Origin: a virus
Length of the DNA: 47,757 nt
Direction: 5' to 3' (one strand)
IMG/VR virus record: IMGVR_UViG_3300021962_000181
Coordinates: 1 to 47,757 of that record
Under the pieces are notes generated by a model. It was not told where the DNA came from, searched no databases, and saw only the letters and a program-made list of their open reading frames with translations. Below are positions 1-5,147 of this stretch, piece after piece. The translations under genes were made by a program, and so were the position numbers. Positions within the stretch are counted from its first letter, which is position 1, and every line of letters starts with the position of its first letter.

Positions 1-174
1 TAACCCGAGTGTAGTGCTGCACGTTGAAGGGTGAGGTTGGAGCAGTTGTTTTTAACGAACAACCAGTAGCAATACTGAGAGAAATGTAGGGATAAAACAG
101 AACAGCGGCTATGGCTGTGTCAAAACATCTTCTTAAAAAGAAAAATGTGACTACTTATTCTGTAGTAACATACT
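1..174. other. Non-coding, hairpin-rich segment at left edge
   Basis: No convincing reading frame crosses this stretch on either strand. Two simple hairpins are visible: GTTGTT (45-50) with AACAAC (58-63), and ACAGC (102-106) with GCTGT (114-118) around a 7-nt loop. It could be the 5' leader of the following glycosyltransferase gene or the tail of something cut off by the window edge. No clear promoter or SD sequence precedes the ATG at 175. Confidence 0.4.
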
Positions 175-891
175 ATGAAATTAGCATATCAATACGACGA
201 AGATTTCGTTCCGCTAAAAGATAACTTTTTAAAAAACATTCATGACGAATTTGAGTTTATAGAAAAAAAACTTGAAAAACCTAAATTTTCTCAGGGTGCT
301 ACACAATCAGACCAGTTTGGTGGTGGTATAGATTATTGGATTGGAAACACAAAATATCTATTGAACATAATAAATTCATGTGAACCCAATGAATACTTTA
401 TGTTTTCCGACGTTGATATTGTATTTTTTAAACCAATATTGCCTACTATAAATAAACTAATTAGTGACAATAGTTATGATGCTTTATTCTCCAGAGAGAT
501 TCCATATGGGGAAGTTCCATGGCAAGGTGGTGATGTTCCTGGAAATATCAACTTTGGTTTTTTTGTAATGAAGGCTTGTGATCGATCAAGAAGATTTTTG
601 GAAGAGTTATTAATATCGATTGAAAAAAATAGAATACTAAATCAAGTTATAGTTAATAAGTTATTGTATGGTTCTCCTAAATATAATCTTAATTGGAATC
701 TACTGCCGATAGAGTTTACCACTACAAATTTTTTTGGGCCCGTATTACCAACTGACTTTAATAAGGATCATGCTCTTGTTAATAAAAATTCTTTAACATT
801 TCATGCAATCTATCCGATTGATCCGTATGAAAAAATGAAGTTATTGAAACTTGCAATTGATACTGTGAATAAAGATGAAAATAGTAATTAA
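175..891 (+). CDS. Putative nucleotide-sugar glycosyltransferase (GT-A type)
   Basis: This 238-residue protein looks like a small GT-A glycosyltransferase, which would move a sugar from a nucleotide-sugar donor to an unknown acceptor. A hydrophobic strand leads into D79-V-D81 (FSDVDIVFF), the DxD metal and nucleotide-sugar binding signature. Downstream, a GNINFGFFVMKA segment resembles the acceptor-side motif of the nucleotide-diphospho-sugar transferase family. There is no signal peptide or membrane segment, so it is probably cytoplasmic. It overlaps the next gene by 17 nt, which suggests a two-gene unit. The start is the first in-frame ATG and is followed at once by a typical hydrophobic beta strand. 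The sugar and acceptor cannot be told from sequence. Confidence 0.65.
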   Translation: MKLAYQYDEDFVPLKDNFLKNIHDEFEFIEKKLEKPKFSQGATQSDQFGGGIDYWIGNTKYLLNIINSCEPNEYFMFSDVDIVFFKPILPTINKLISDNSYDALFSREIPYGEVPWQGGDVPGNINFGFFVMKACDRSRRFLEELLISIEKNRILNQVIVNKLLYGSPKYNLNWNLLPIEFTTTNFFGPVLPTDFNKDHALVNKNSLTFHAIYPIDPYEKMKLLKLAIDTVNKDENSN

Positions 892-1582
892 TTCAAATAT
901 AAGTTACAAATTACCATTAAAATTGCTTTTGGAGTCAATTTTAAAGTCTGATATTAAAAACATATCCGATGTTATTGTAGTATTATCCGAGTCAGATCGA
1001 GAATCTACACCCGAATTAAAAGAAATAAATTCAATAACGGACATAGATTCATCAGAAAAAGTAGTAGTGATTGAGTCTGTCAGAAGAAATTATGATTATT
1101 GTGGGTTTGACGTATTATACAAATATTATGGTAATAAACTAATTGACTCAAATGAGTATTTGTATTTACACGATACTTCCACGGTTGACTCTGATTTTTA
1201 TAGTAAAATTACCAAGTTTGCAGACCTATCAGAAGATGTAATTATTTCGCCATTGAAGCAAAATTCAAATATTATCATCTTTCAGAAGAACATCATCACA
1301 AAATACAAAGATAATTTTAGTGTTGATATGAACAAGTATCAAGCAACGTGGGCAGAAGTTTCCGATGGTGTTTTTGTAGATAATAAATGGGTGACAAATA
1401 TTTTAAAATTCGGTGTTGTGAAATCTGTCGATGAACGTGTATTGACTGGAAATACGGATGTATACAATACGGGGTGTTATAGATCCATCTTATACTACAA
1501 AGATTTTGGTATAAGCAAGTATATATTCTGGAATAATGATGGTGATGTAAAAGGAAAATTAAGAGGGCCTACGTTATCATAA
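875..1582 (+). CDS. Putative glycosyltransferase-like protein
   Basis: This 235-residue protein begins MKIVINSNISYKLPLKLLLESIL, a strand-helix opening typical of GT-A glycosyltransferases. A YLYLHDTSTVDSDFY segment lies where a DxD motif would be expected, but a clean DxD is not visible, so donor binding is uncertain. A DNKWVTNILKFGVV stretch and a C-terminal NTGCYRSILYYKDFG segment fit the acceptor half of such folds. It starts inside the upstream gene (17-nt overlap), so the two are probably co-translated and may act on the same glycan. It could be an inactive or highly diverged transferase. The assignment is weaker than for its neighbour. Confidence 0.5.
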   Translation: MKIVINSNISYKLPLKLLLESILKSDIKNISDVIVVLSESDRESTPELKEINSITDIDSSEKVVVIESVRRNYDYCGFDVLYKYYGNKLIDSNEYLYLHDTSTVDSDFYSKITKFADLSEDVIISPLKQNSNIIIFQKNIITKYKDNFSVDMNKYQATWAEVSDGVFVDNKWVTNILKFGVVKSVDERVLTGNTDVYNTGCYRSILYYKDFGISKYIFWNNDGDVKGKLRGPTLS

Positions 1583-1682
1583 TCTTGTGGTGGTTTGGCC
1601 ACAGCGTGAGGGACACGATACACCCCTGTATGTCTGACCCGGACGAATCTGATCCAGATAGGATAGGGTTGAATTTAAAGTT
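1583..1682 (+). ncRNA. Structured intergenic RNA upstream of cupin gene
   Basis: Three hairpins follow one another within 100 nt: TGTGG (1586-1590) with CCACA (1599-1603); ATACA (1618-1622) with TGTAT (1627-1631) around a CCCC loop, with outer GAC/GTC and GGG/CCC pairing possible; and ATCTG (1647-1651) with CAGAT (1655-1659). The segment is visibly richer in G+C than the genes around it. It lies directly before the cupin start at 1683, so it may be a cis-acting leader. No known riboswitch class was recognised and no poly-U terminator is present. Confidence 0.35.
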
Positions 1683-2042
1683 ATGAATAATACAAATAGA
1701 TTACATATTGTGCCCAAAGGATGGGGATTTGAAAAGTGGATTGTCAACAACGAAAAGTATTGCGGCAAGATTCTGTATCTTGTCAAAGACCGTAAGTGTA
1801 GTTGGCATTATCACAAGGTCAAAGATGAAACCTTTTATGTTCAAAGTGGTAAAATTGAATTACGTTATGGTAAACATGATGATATCAAAATGTCTACGTC
1901 TGTGATTTTAAACAAGGGTGACCATTTTCATATTCCAATTGGATTAAAGCATCAAATGTATGCTATTGAGGATACTGAACTATTTGAGTTTAGCACCCAA
2001 CATTTTGACGAAGATAGCATTCGTCTTGAAAAGGGAGATTAA
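1683..2042 (+). CDS. Cupin-fold protein (sugar-phosphate isomerase-like)
   Basis: This is a 119-residue single-domain cupin. Both signature motifs are present: the first reads HYHKVKDE...G with spacing HxH-x4-E-x6-G, and the second reads G-x5-P-x-G-x2-H around GDHFHIPIGLKH. Together they supply three His and one Glu as metal ligands. Small cupins of this kind resemble the C-terminal half of type II mannose-6-phosphate isomerase/GDP-mannose pyrophosphorylase and sugar epimerases. Following two glycosyltransferase-like genes, a role in nucleotide-sugar supply is plausible but inferred. The start at 1683 is chosen because MNNTNRLHIVPKGWGFEKWI matches the usual N-terminus; no SD sequence is present. 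Confidence 0.7.
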   Translation: MNNTNRLHIVPKGWGFEKWIVNNEKYCGKILYLVKDRKCSWHYHKVKDETFYVQSGKIELRYGKHDDIKMSTSVILNKGDHFHIPIGLKHQMYAIEDTELFEFSTQHFDEDSIRLEKGD

Positions 2043-2182
2043 AAATTTGATCATTGGTGTATAGAATTAACGCACACTACCTATTAGCTGGTAGAGGAGA
2101 TGGAAGTTGACGGGTTAGACAGTAAGAGGAACGTTTCGTGAAATCCCCGTATATTCGCAAGTCATGGTCATCCAATTTGTAG
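2043..2182. other. Intergenic region with possible RNA structure
   Basis: No gene was found here. CTACC...GGTAG can form a hairpin around an 8-nt loop near 2080, and ACGGG pairs with CCCGT across about 30 nt further on. The sequence composition resembles the other GC-richer leaders of this window. It ends at a sigma70-like promoter. Confidence 0.3.
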
Positions 2183-2210
2183 TTGACAAAGTAAAAAAAC
2201 GTGGTAAACT
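2183..2210 (+). promoter_or_regulatory. Sigma70-like promoter, near-leaderless
   Basis: TTGACA (2183-2188) and TAAACT (2205-2210) are separated by 16 nt. The expected transcription start, about 7 nt after the -10 box, falls on or next to the ATG at 2217, so the mRNA would have essentially no 5' leader. Confidence 0.6.
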
Positions 2211-2216
2211 AGTGTT

Positions 2217-2444
2217 ATGAAAAAGATGATTGTGTCGTTGATTTTGATTGGCAACGTTCTAATTGCTAGTGAAGTTATCAAGGAAGTAAAGATCGAACCT
2301 ATCACGGTTTACGTTGTCCGTAATGGTGATTCGGATCGATCAATTCATAAAGTTTTTTTGACAGAGAAGTCAGCTAAGAAGTATTGTGATACATACAAGG
2401 AAAGTCACAATTATGAATGTGAAGTTCTTGTGTTGACCGAATAA
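2217..2444 (+). CDS. Small exported protein of unknown function
   Basis: This 75-residue protein starts with a basic, then hydrophobic segment (MKKMIVSLILIGNVLIASE) that looks like a signal peptide with possible cleavage after the ALA/IAS-type small residues near position 18. The mature part (about 55 residues) is charged, with two cysteines (KKYCDTY and NYECEV) that could form a disulphide in the periplasm. The family is not recognised. The strong promoter directly before it and its size suggest an independently expressed accessory protein acting at the host envelope, but this is inference. No SD sequence is present. Confidence 0.6.
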   Translation: MKKMIVSLILIGNVLIASEVIKEVKIEPITVYVVRNGDSDRSIHKVFLTEKSAKKYCDTYKESHNYECEVLVLTE

Positions 2445-2457
2445 TACTTATTAGTGT

Positions 2458-2531
2458 GCGGGAGTGATGTAACGGTAGCCTGGGGCTCTTCCAAAGCCCA
2501 CGAAAGGGTTCGATTCCCTTTTCCCGCTCCA
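2458..2531 (+). tRNA. tRNA-Gly (anticodon UCC)
   Basis: The gene folds as a canonical cloverleaf: acceptor GCGGGAG pairs with UUCCCGC (one G-U), the anticodon arm is GGGCU-CUUCCAA-AGCCC with anticodon UCC, and the T arm is AAGGG-UUCGAUU-CCCUU. The discriminator is U, as usual for tRNA-Gly, and CCA (2529-2531) is encoded. It reads GGA and GGN glycine codons. It is the first gene of a compact RNA cluster with a second tRNA-like gene and the tmRNA. Confidence 0.93.
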
Positions 2532-2543
2532 CTTTTAAATATT

Positions 2544-2642
2544 ATGGCAACTAAAGGAATGAGACGACAACACTTACGTAAAACCAAAAAAGGTTATTGC
2601 AATGTTAAAAGTTGTAGTGTAAAAAAGCGTAAGAAGAAGTAA
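2544..2642 (+). CDS. Very small Lys/Arg-rich protein
   Basis: This 32-residue ORF starts at the first ATG after the tRNA-Gly and encodes a strongly basic peptide (MATKGMRRQHLRKTKKGYCN, then a second Cys and a KKRKKK tail). It fits between two tRNA-like genes with 12 nt on the left and 6 nt on the right. Basic composition and two cysteines would suit nucleic-acid binding or a tiny zinc-binding protein, but only two cysteines are present and no family is recognised. A longer reading from upstream would run through the tRNA, so the ATG at 2544 is preferred. Confidence 0.55.
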   Translation: MATKGMRRQHLRKTKKGYCNVKSCSVKKRKKK

Positions 2643-2648
2643 TTTAAT

Positions 2649-2720
2649 GGCTGGGGTTTCAGCAAACGACGAATCCTCATAAGGTTTGTTAAGTGGGGGC
2701 AGCACCCATACCAGCTACCA
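2649..2720 (+). tRNA. Degenerate tRNA-like gene, anticodon CAU (Met or Ile2)
   Basis: The 3' two thirds have exact tRNA geometry: anticodon arm GAAUC-CUCAUAA-GGUUU (2671-2687) with anticodon CAU (2678-2680), a 5-nt variable loop, a T arm GUGGG/CCCAU (2693-2709) with a 7-nt loop, a 7-nt 3' acceptor strand ACCAGCU, discriminator A, and encoded CCA (2718-2720). The 5' acceptor GGCUGGG pairs at six of seven positions. The D region is only 15 nt and can form just GUUU/AAAC around a 4-nt loop, and the T loop GGCAGCA lacks the usual UUC. A T-run follows. It may be a decayed or atypical tRNA. Confidence 0.55.
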
Positions 2721-2743
2721 TTTTTTGTTCTTTAAAATTTAAT

Positions 2744-3128
2744 GGGCGTGTTCAGGTTTCGATTTAAGGATGCGTTCATGCTAGGCACGTAGAGGATGAT
2801 AGTTGGCCTCTTTAAACGTCTATCAAAACATAACTGCTGAAGAAAACGTAGTTAGCTATGACTTCTCTTACGAGAACACCGTAGCACTTGCAGCCTAATT
2901 AAAGGTCGCACATTTGATCAATGATTGTTCGATAGTTGATTGAATGTTATTATCGGACTATAATTGGAATGATTGATTTGCTCATCCAATCTACCTACTT
3001 GTAAATCTTAAGAAACAAATTTTTGATGATTTAGATTTTGTTTCCTATCAAATACAAATCATACAAGCGTGTAGTCTGGTATGGATCACTTCTTAAAGAC
3101 GCGAGTTCGATTCTCGCCACGTCCACCA
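2744..3128 (+). ncRNA. ssrA: tmRNA (ssrA), one-piece
   Basis: This is a complete 385-nt transfer-messenger RNA, which would rescue stalled ribosomes and tag nascent chains for proteolysis. The acceptor GGGCGUG pairs with CACGUCC, including the G3-U70 wobble that marks alanine charging, followed by A and encoded CCA. The 3' T arm is GCGAG-UUCGAUU-CUCGC, and the 5' side has the conserved GGUUUCGA. Pseudoknot 1 contains the conserved UUGGCCUC inside a GAUAG/CUAUC stem. The tag ORF (resume codon GCU at 2836-2838, stop at 2896-2898) encodes AEENVVSYDFSYENTVALAA, ending in the protease-recognised ALAA. A bidirectional terminator follows. Alanine identity and a full tag indicate a functional RNA. 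Confidence 0.95.
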
Positions 3129-3136
3129 TTTTTATT

Positions 3137-3168
3137 AAAAGACCCAAGCATAAACTTGGGTCTTTTTT
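3137..3168. terminator. Bidirectional rho-independent terminator
   Basis: AAGACCCAAG pairs perfectly with CTTGGGTCTT around a CATAAA loop, with A-run on the left and T-run on the right. It ends the tmRNA on the plus strand and would also end the convergent minus-strand gene, whose stop codon lies in its T-run. Confidence 0.85.
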
Positions 3169-3386
3169 TATGGTTCGAAGTCAATGTAGCTGTCAAACAC
3201 AAGACAATGTTTGTTTGTAGGATCAATGTAACCTTCTTGTTCTAGGTATTTTATCATGTGTTCTCTACAATGATCGTCTTCATACAAATCACATTTTTCT
3301 GGGTGTCTTAAAACAACGAAGCGGTCATCCCATATGGTTATTTTGTGATTGTTGATTTCGATATCGTGAAAATTAACCGTGTCCAT
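3168..3386 (-). CDS. Small acidic protein of unknown function
   Basis: This 72-residue minus-strand protein (MDTVNFHDIEINNHKITIWD at its start) is acidic and rich in His, Asp and aromatic residues, with three cysteines, two of them as CDLYEDDHC. No signal peptide or membrane segment is seen, and no family is recognised. It is convergent with the tmRNA, shares its terminator, and is divergent from the gene at 3411 with only 24 nt between the two start codons. On its own strand a TATAAATA box ends 11 nt before the ATG, like a T4 late promoter. Composition and codon use fit a real gene. Confidence 0.6.
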   Translation of the reverse strand: MDTVNFHDIEINNHKITIWDDRFVVLRHPEKCDLYEDDHCREHMIKYLEQEGYIDPTNKHCLVFDSYIDFEP

Positions 3387-3397
3387 ATCTATAAGTA

Positions 3398-3405
3398 TAT
3401 TTATA
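3398..3405. promoter_or_regulatory. Shared late-promoter-like octamer in divergent intergenic
   Basis: TATTTATA on the plus strand ends 5 nt before the ATG at 3411. The same bases read TATAAATA on the minus strand (the T4 late consensus) and end 11 nt before the minus-strand ATG at 3386. One element may therefore serve both genes. Confidence 0.45.
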
Positions 3406-3410
3406 AACAG

Positions 3411-3824
3411 ATGAAATCCTACAGTTTGCTATACGAAGCTAGTATATATGATTATTTGGTTTGGGAGCCACAAGGCAAACTCAAACATATTGCCGATACA
3501 CTTGATACCTATAATAGTTTTGGATCGGATGATTTGTTCAGAGGTATGTCCAAGAAGGAGTTGGATGTGTTACAAAAACACGGCAAAGTGACTTCCAAGG
3601 GTAAGGGTAACACACGTAACATCTACGGAAGTTATCTAGCGAGCGATTTTAAATTGAGTGCTAGATTTGCATTAGTAAACTATCGTGATAAAGGTGAGGG
3701 TGTAATAATTGTGGTAGATAAAAATAAGCTGCCAGACTTAAAAAGTGTTGATCCAGGCAATTTCGTTACTAGTTATATACCGATAGAGGCAGTAAAACAA
3801 ATTATAGATTTATCAAAGTTATGA
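3411..3824 (+). CDS. Possible ADP-ribosyltransferase-like protein
   Basis: This protein has 137 residues from the preferred ATG at 3411; an upstream alternative start at 3345 would read through the promoter-like element. The central part, LFRGMSKKELDVL, then a short loop, then YGSYLASDFKLSARFALVNY and GEGVIIVVDKNKLPDL, resembles the R-S-E fold of small phage ADP-ribosyltransferases such as T4 Alt and ModA, with Arg in FRGM and Ser in LASD as candidates for the first two catalytic positions. A clear catalytic ExE is not evident, so activity is uncertain. Its stop overlaps the next start (ATGA). It could act on host proteins or be a fold relative with another role. Confidence 0.4.
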   Translation: MKSYSLLYEASIYDYLVWEPQGKLKHIADTLDTYNSFGSDDLFRGMSKKELDVLQKHGKVTSKGKGNTRNIYGSYLASDFKLSARFALVNYRDKGEGVIIVVDKNKLPDLKSVDPGNFVTSYIPIEAVKQIIDLSKL

Positions 3825-4000
3825 GTCAAATTAAATTGAATAAAGCAGACGCACAAAAGAAAGTATATGAACTAACCGAAAAGCTTCTTTATGTTAAGAA
3901 GGATTTTAAGGATGTAGCAGCCGGATATAAGGAAAAGATCAAAGAGATTGAGAACGAGATCAAGGCTGTTGTAGAAGAAGCTACTACCACAACGCCATAA
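3821..4000 (+). CDS. Small coiled-coil protein
   Basis: This 59-residue protein (starting MSQIKLNKADAQKKVYELTE) is almost entirely predicted helix, with a heptad-like pattern of Leu, Val and Ile among Lys and Glu, and a Thr-rich tail ending TTTTP. It overlaps the previous gene by 4 nt (ATGA), which makes translational coupling likely. The function is unknown; such small helical proteins often act as chaperones, anti-factors or oligomerisation partners. It may work with the protein encoded at 3411. Confidence 0.65.
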   Translation: MSQIKLNKADAQKKVYELTEKLLYVKKDFKDVAAGYKEKIKEIENEIKAVVEEATTTTP

Positions 4001-4002
4001 CA

Positions 4003-4110
4003 TTACTTTTGTTTTTTACTTCGTTTCTTCTTGGGTTTATGATTCTTAGCAGGTGTCAAGCGGATGCTATTTATAAATTCTTCCGTCTTGACATTTAATT
4101 TTTTCTTCAT
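4003..4110 (-). CDS. Putative tiny basic protein
   Basis: This 35-residue minus-strand ORF begins MKKKLNVKTEEFINSIRLTP and ends in a Lys/Arg-rich tail (KKKRSKKQK). Its stop lies 2 nt from the stop of the preceding plus-strand gene, a neat convergent fit. Its first codons are overlapped by the -10 box of the opposite-strand promoter at 4088-4115, which could make expression of the two mutually exclusive. No family is recognised, and a chance ORF cannot be excluded. Confidence 0.4.
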   Translation of the reverse strand: MKKKLNVKTEEFINSIRLTPAKNHKPKKKRSKKQK

Positions 4111-4115
4111 ATAAT
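4088..4115 (+). promoter_or_regulatory. Consensus sigma70 promoter
   Basis: TTGACA (4088-4093) and TATAAT (4110-4115) both match the consensus exactly, with a 16-nt spacer. Transcription should begin about 4121-4123, directly at the ATG at 4124, giving a leaderless or nearly leaderless mRNA. Confidence 0.75.
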
Positions 4116-4123
4116 TAAGTATT

Positions 4124-4516
4124 ATGGTAAAGACAAAAGAAAAAATCAAACGTAAGAAACGTATCAAAAAAGAAATCGTTGTTGACCGTGAGATTTCCAA
4201 GCTAACAAAAGGTCTAGAAGTTATCAGTAGATCATACAGTCAAAACGGTAATCCATTTAAAATTTACAAAAACATTCCAACCGAATTGACGGTGGATCAT
4301 ATGACTGAAAAGGGACGTAAAGTGTTGTCGTCTATATATCCAGACAGTCATGAAATTTATTTGGTCCAGTATTATAGACCTGGTGAACCAACATATCCGC
4401 ATGGCGGAGTAAAGATTTACAATAAAACCTTGGGTGAACAAAGGTGTGTTTATCCAGAAGCAGTAGTCAAACACAAAGACGTTGAGTATTATAACAAATC
4501 AATGGAAATAGATTGA
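4124..4516 (+). CDS. Conserved-looking phage protein of unknown function
   Basis: This is a 130-residue protein with a very basic first 20 residues (MVKTKEKIKRKKRIKKEIVV) and a mixed alpha/beta remainder including IYLVQYYRPGEPTYPHGGVKIY. There is no signal peptide or membrane segment. The basic N-terminus suggests RNA, DNA or ribosome contact, but no family is recognised. It is driven by the best promoter of the window, which implies early expression by host RNA polymerase. The next promoter overlaps its stop codon, so it is probably monocistronic or lightly coupled to what follows. No SD sequence is present, as expected for a leaderless start. Confidence 0.65.
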   Translation: MVKTKEKIKRKKRIKKEIVVDREISKLTKGLEVISRSYSQNGNPFKIYKNIPTELTVDHMTEKGRKVLSSIYPDSHEIYLVQYYRPGEPTYPHGGVKIYNKTLGEQRCVYPEAVVKHKDVEYYNKSMEID

Positions 4517-4541
4517 CATACAACTGTTTAGGTGATATTGT
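4513..4541 (+). promoter_or_regulatory. Sigma70-like promoter
   Basis: TTGACA (4513-4518) and TATTGT (4536-4541) are spaced by 17 nt; the -35 box overlaps the stop codon of the upstream gene. Start of transcription near 4548 would leave about 70 nt of leader before the ATG at 4617. Confidence 0.6.
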
Positions 4542-4545
4542 AACG

Positions 4546-4584
4546 AGTCTGTAGGGACTGATAATCCATACAGTAAGTGATTAT
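4546..4584 (+). promoter_or_regulatory. Structured 5' leader (two hairpins)
   Basis: AGTC (4546-4549) pairs with GACT (4556-4559), and ATAATC (4561-4566) pairs with GATTAT (4579-4584) around a 12-nt loop. The two hairpins fill much of the leader between the promoter and the gene at 4617. The layout is like the leader of the hsp20 gene at 12077-12126. Confidence 0.35.
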
Positions 4585-4616
4585 ATCGATACCAAACATT
4601 AACATATAACATATAA

Positions 4617-4829
4617 ATGCAAACTAAGACTAAGAAGAACGAAAATACTACGAATACTGAGCCATCGCCTTGTTTTGTTGTATTGAGAAACGGTGCTCGT
4701 GTTTCAGATGAAGAATATACAAGCCGTGATGAAGCCAAGGCTGAATTCGATCACTGGAACAAGGTGATTACTCGCTGGCCTGATGGCAGTAAGTTAGAGA
4801 TCGTTAACATTACAAAGAAAGGAAAGTAA
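4617..4829 (+). CDS. Small protein of unknown function
   Basis: This 70-residue protein has a Thr/Asn/Lys-rich flexible first 18 residues followed by a compact part (FVVLRNGARVSDEEYTSRDEAKAEFDHW) that looks like a small alpha/beta domain, close in feel to DUF-type single-stranded nucleic acid or WYL-like modules, though nothing definite is recognised. It is followed after 3 nt by the next gene, whose SD-like AGGAAAG lies in its last codons, so the two form a short operon from the promoter at 4513. Confidence 0.6.
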   Translation: MQTKTKKNENTTNTEPSPCFVVLRNGARVSDEEYTSRDEAKAEFDHWNKVITRWPDGSKLEIVNITKKGK

Positions 4830-4832
4830 TAT

Positions 4833-5063
4833 ATGGGATTGCGTGAACAAATTAAGACTGCAAATTCTGAATCCGAAGTTTCTACTTTATTATCAAAGGG
4901 AAAGAGTTTTGAGTTTGCATCAGAACGAACCAAACAGTCTTGGAAGTCTACTGCAAGATTCAGACTTGCGCAATTGACTAACGGAGTTACAGCACAAACT
5001 CCAGAAAAGTCAGTTGAGTCCAAGAAGACCAAGAAGAAGTCTTCTAGTAAAAAGACGGATTAA
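4833..5063 (+). CDS. Small protein with Lys-rich tail
   Basis: This 76-residue protein starts MGLREQIKTANSESEVSTLL, contains a helical core (SFEFASERTKQSWKSTARFRL), and ends in a Lys/Ser-rich disordered tail (KKTKKKSSSKKTD). It is one of the few genes here with a recognisable SD (AGGAAAG about 10 nt before the ATG). The tail suggests nucleic-acid binding. It is the last gene before a strong terminator and probably shares a transcript with the gene at 4617. The function is unknown. Confidence 0.65.
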   Translation: MGLREQIKTANSESEVSTLLSKGKSFEFASERTKQSWKSTARFRLAQLTNGVTAQTPEKSVESKKTKKKSSSKKTD

Positions 5064-5094
5064 TAAATAGTAGTAACAGTTAAGTTAAACGACA

Positions 5095-5129
5095 AGGGCG
5101 CCAAAATAATGGCGCCCTTATTGTTTTTG
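5095..5129 (+). terminator. Rho-independent terminator
   Basis: AAGGGCGCC (5095-5103) pairs perfectly with GGCGCCCTT (5112-5120) around an AAAATAAT loop and is followed by ATTGTTTTTGT. It ends the operon containing 4617-5063, so the next gene needs its own promoter within the 18 nt that remain. Confidence 0.88.
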
Positions 5130-5136
5130 TAGCAGA

Positions 5137-5144
5137 TATTTATT
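5137..5144 (+). promoter_or_regulatory. Late-promoter-like octamer TATTTATT
   Basis: TATTTATT ends 3 nt before the ATG at 5148 and lies just after a terminator, so it is the only visible candidate for driving this gene. See the finding on the recurrent octamer. Confidence 0.5.
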
Positions 5145-5147
5145 AAC

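Noticed and set aside
111-224. 37-codon ORF beginning MAVSKHLLKKKNV
   Set aside because: It runs into the glycosyltransferase gene in another frame, has no ribosome site and no continuation; probably chance.
3345-3410. Earlier start for the ART-like protein
   Set aside because: It would put the start inside the divergent minus-strand gene and ahead of the promoter-like element.
5064-5071. AATAAATA boxes after stop codons (also 15322-15329)
   Set aside because: They resemble T4 late boxes but lie just upstream of terminators and would give only very short RNAs; kept out of the feature list.
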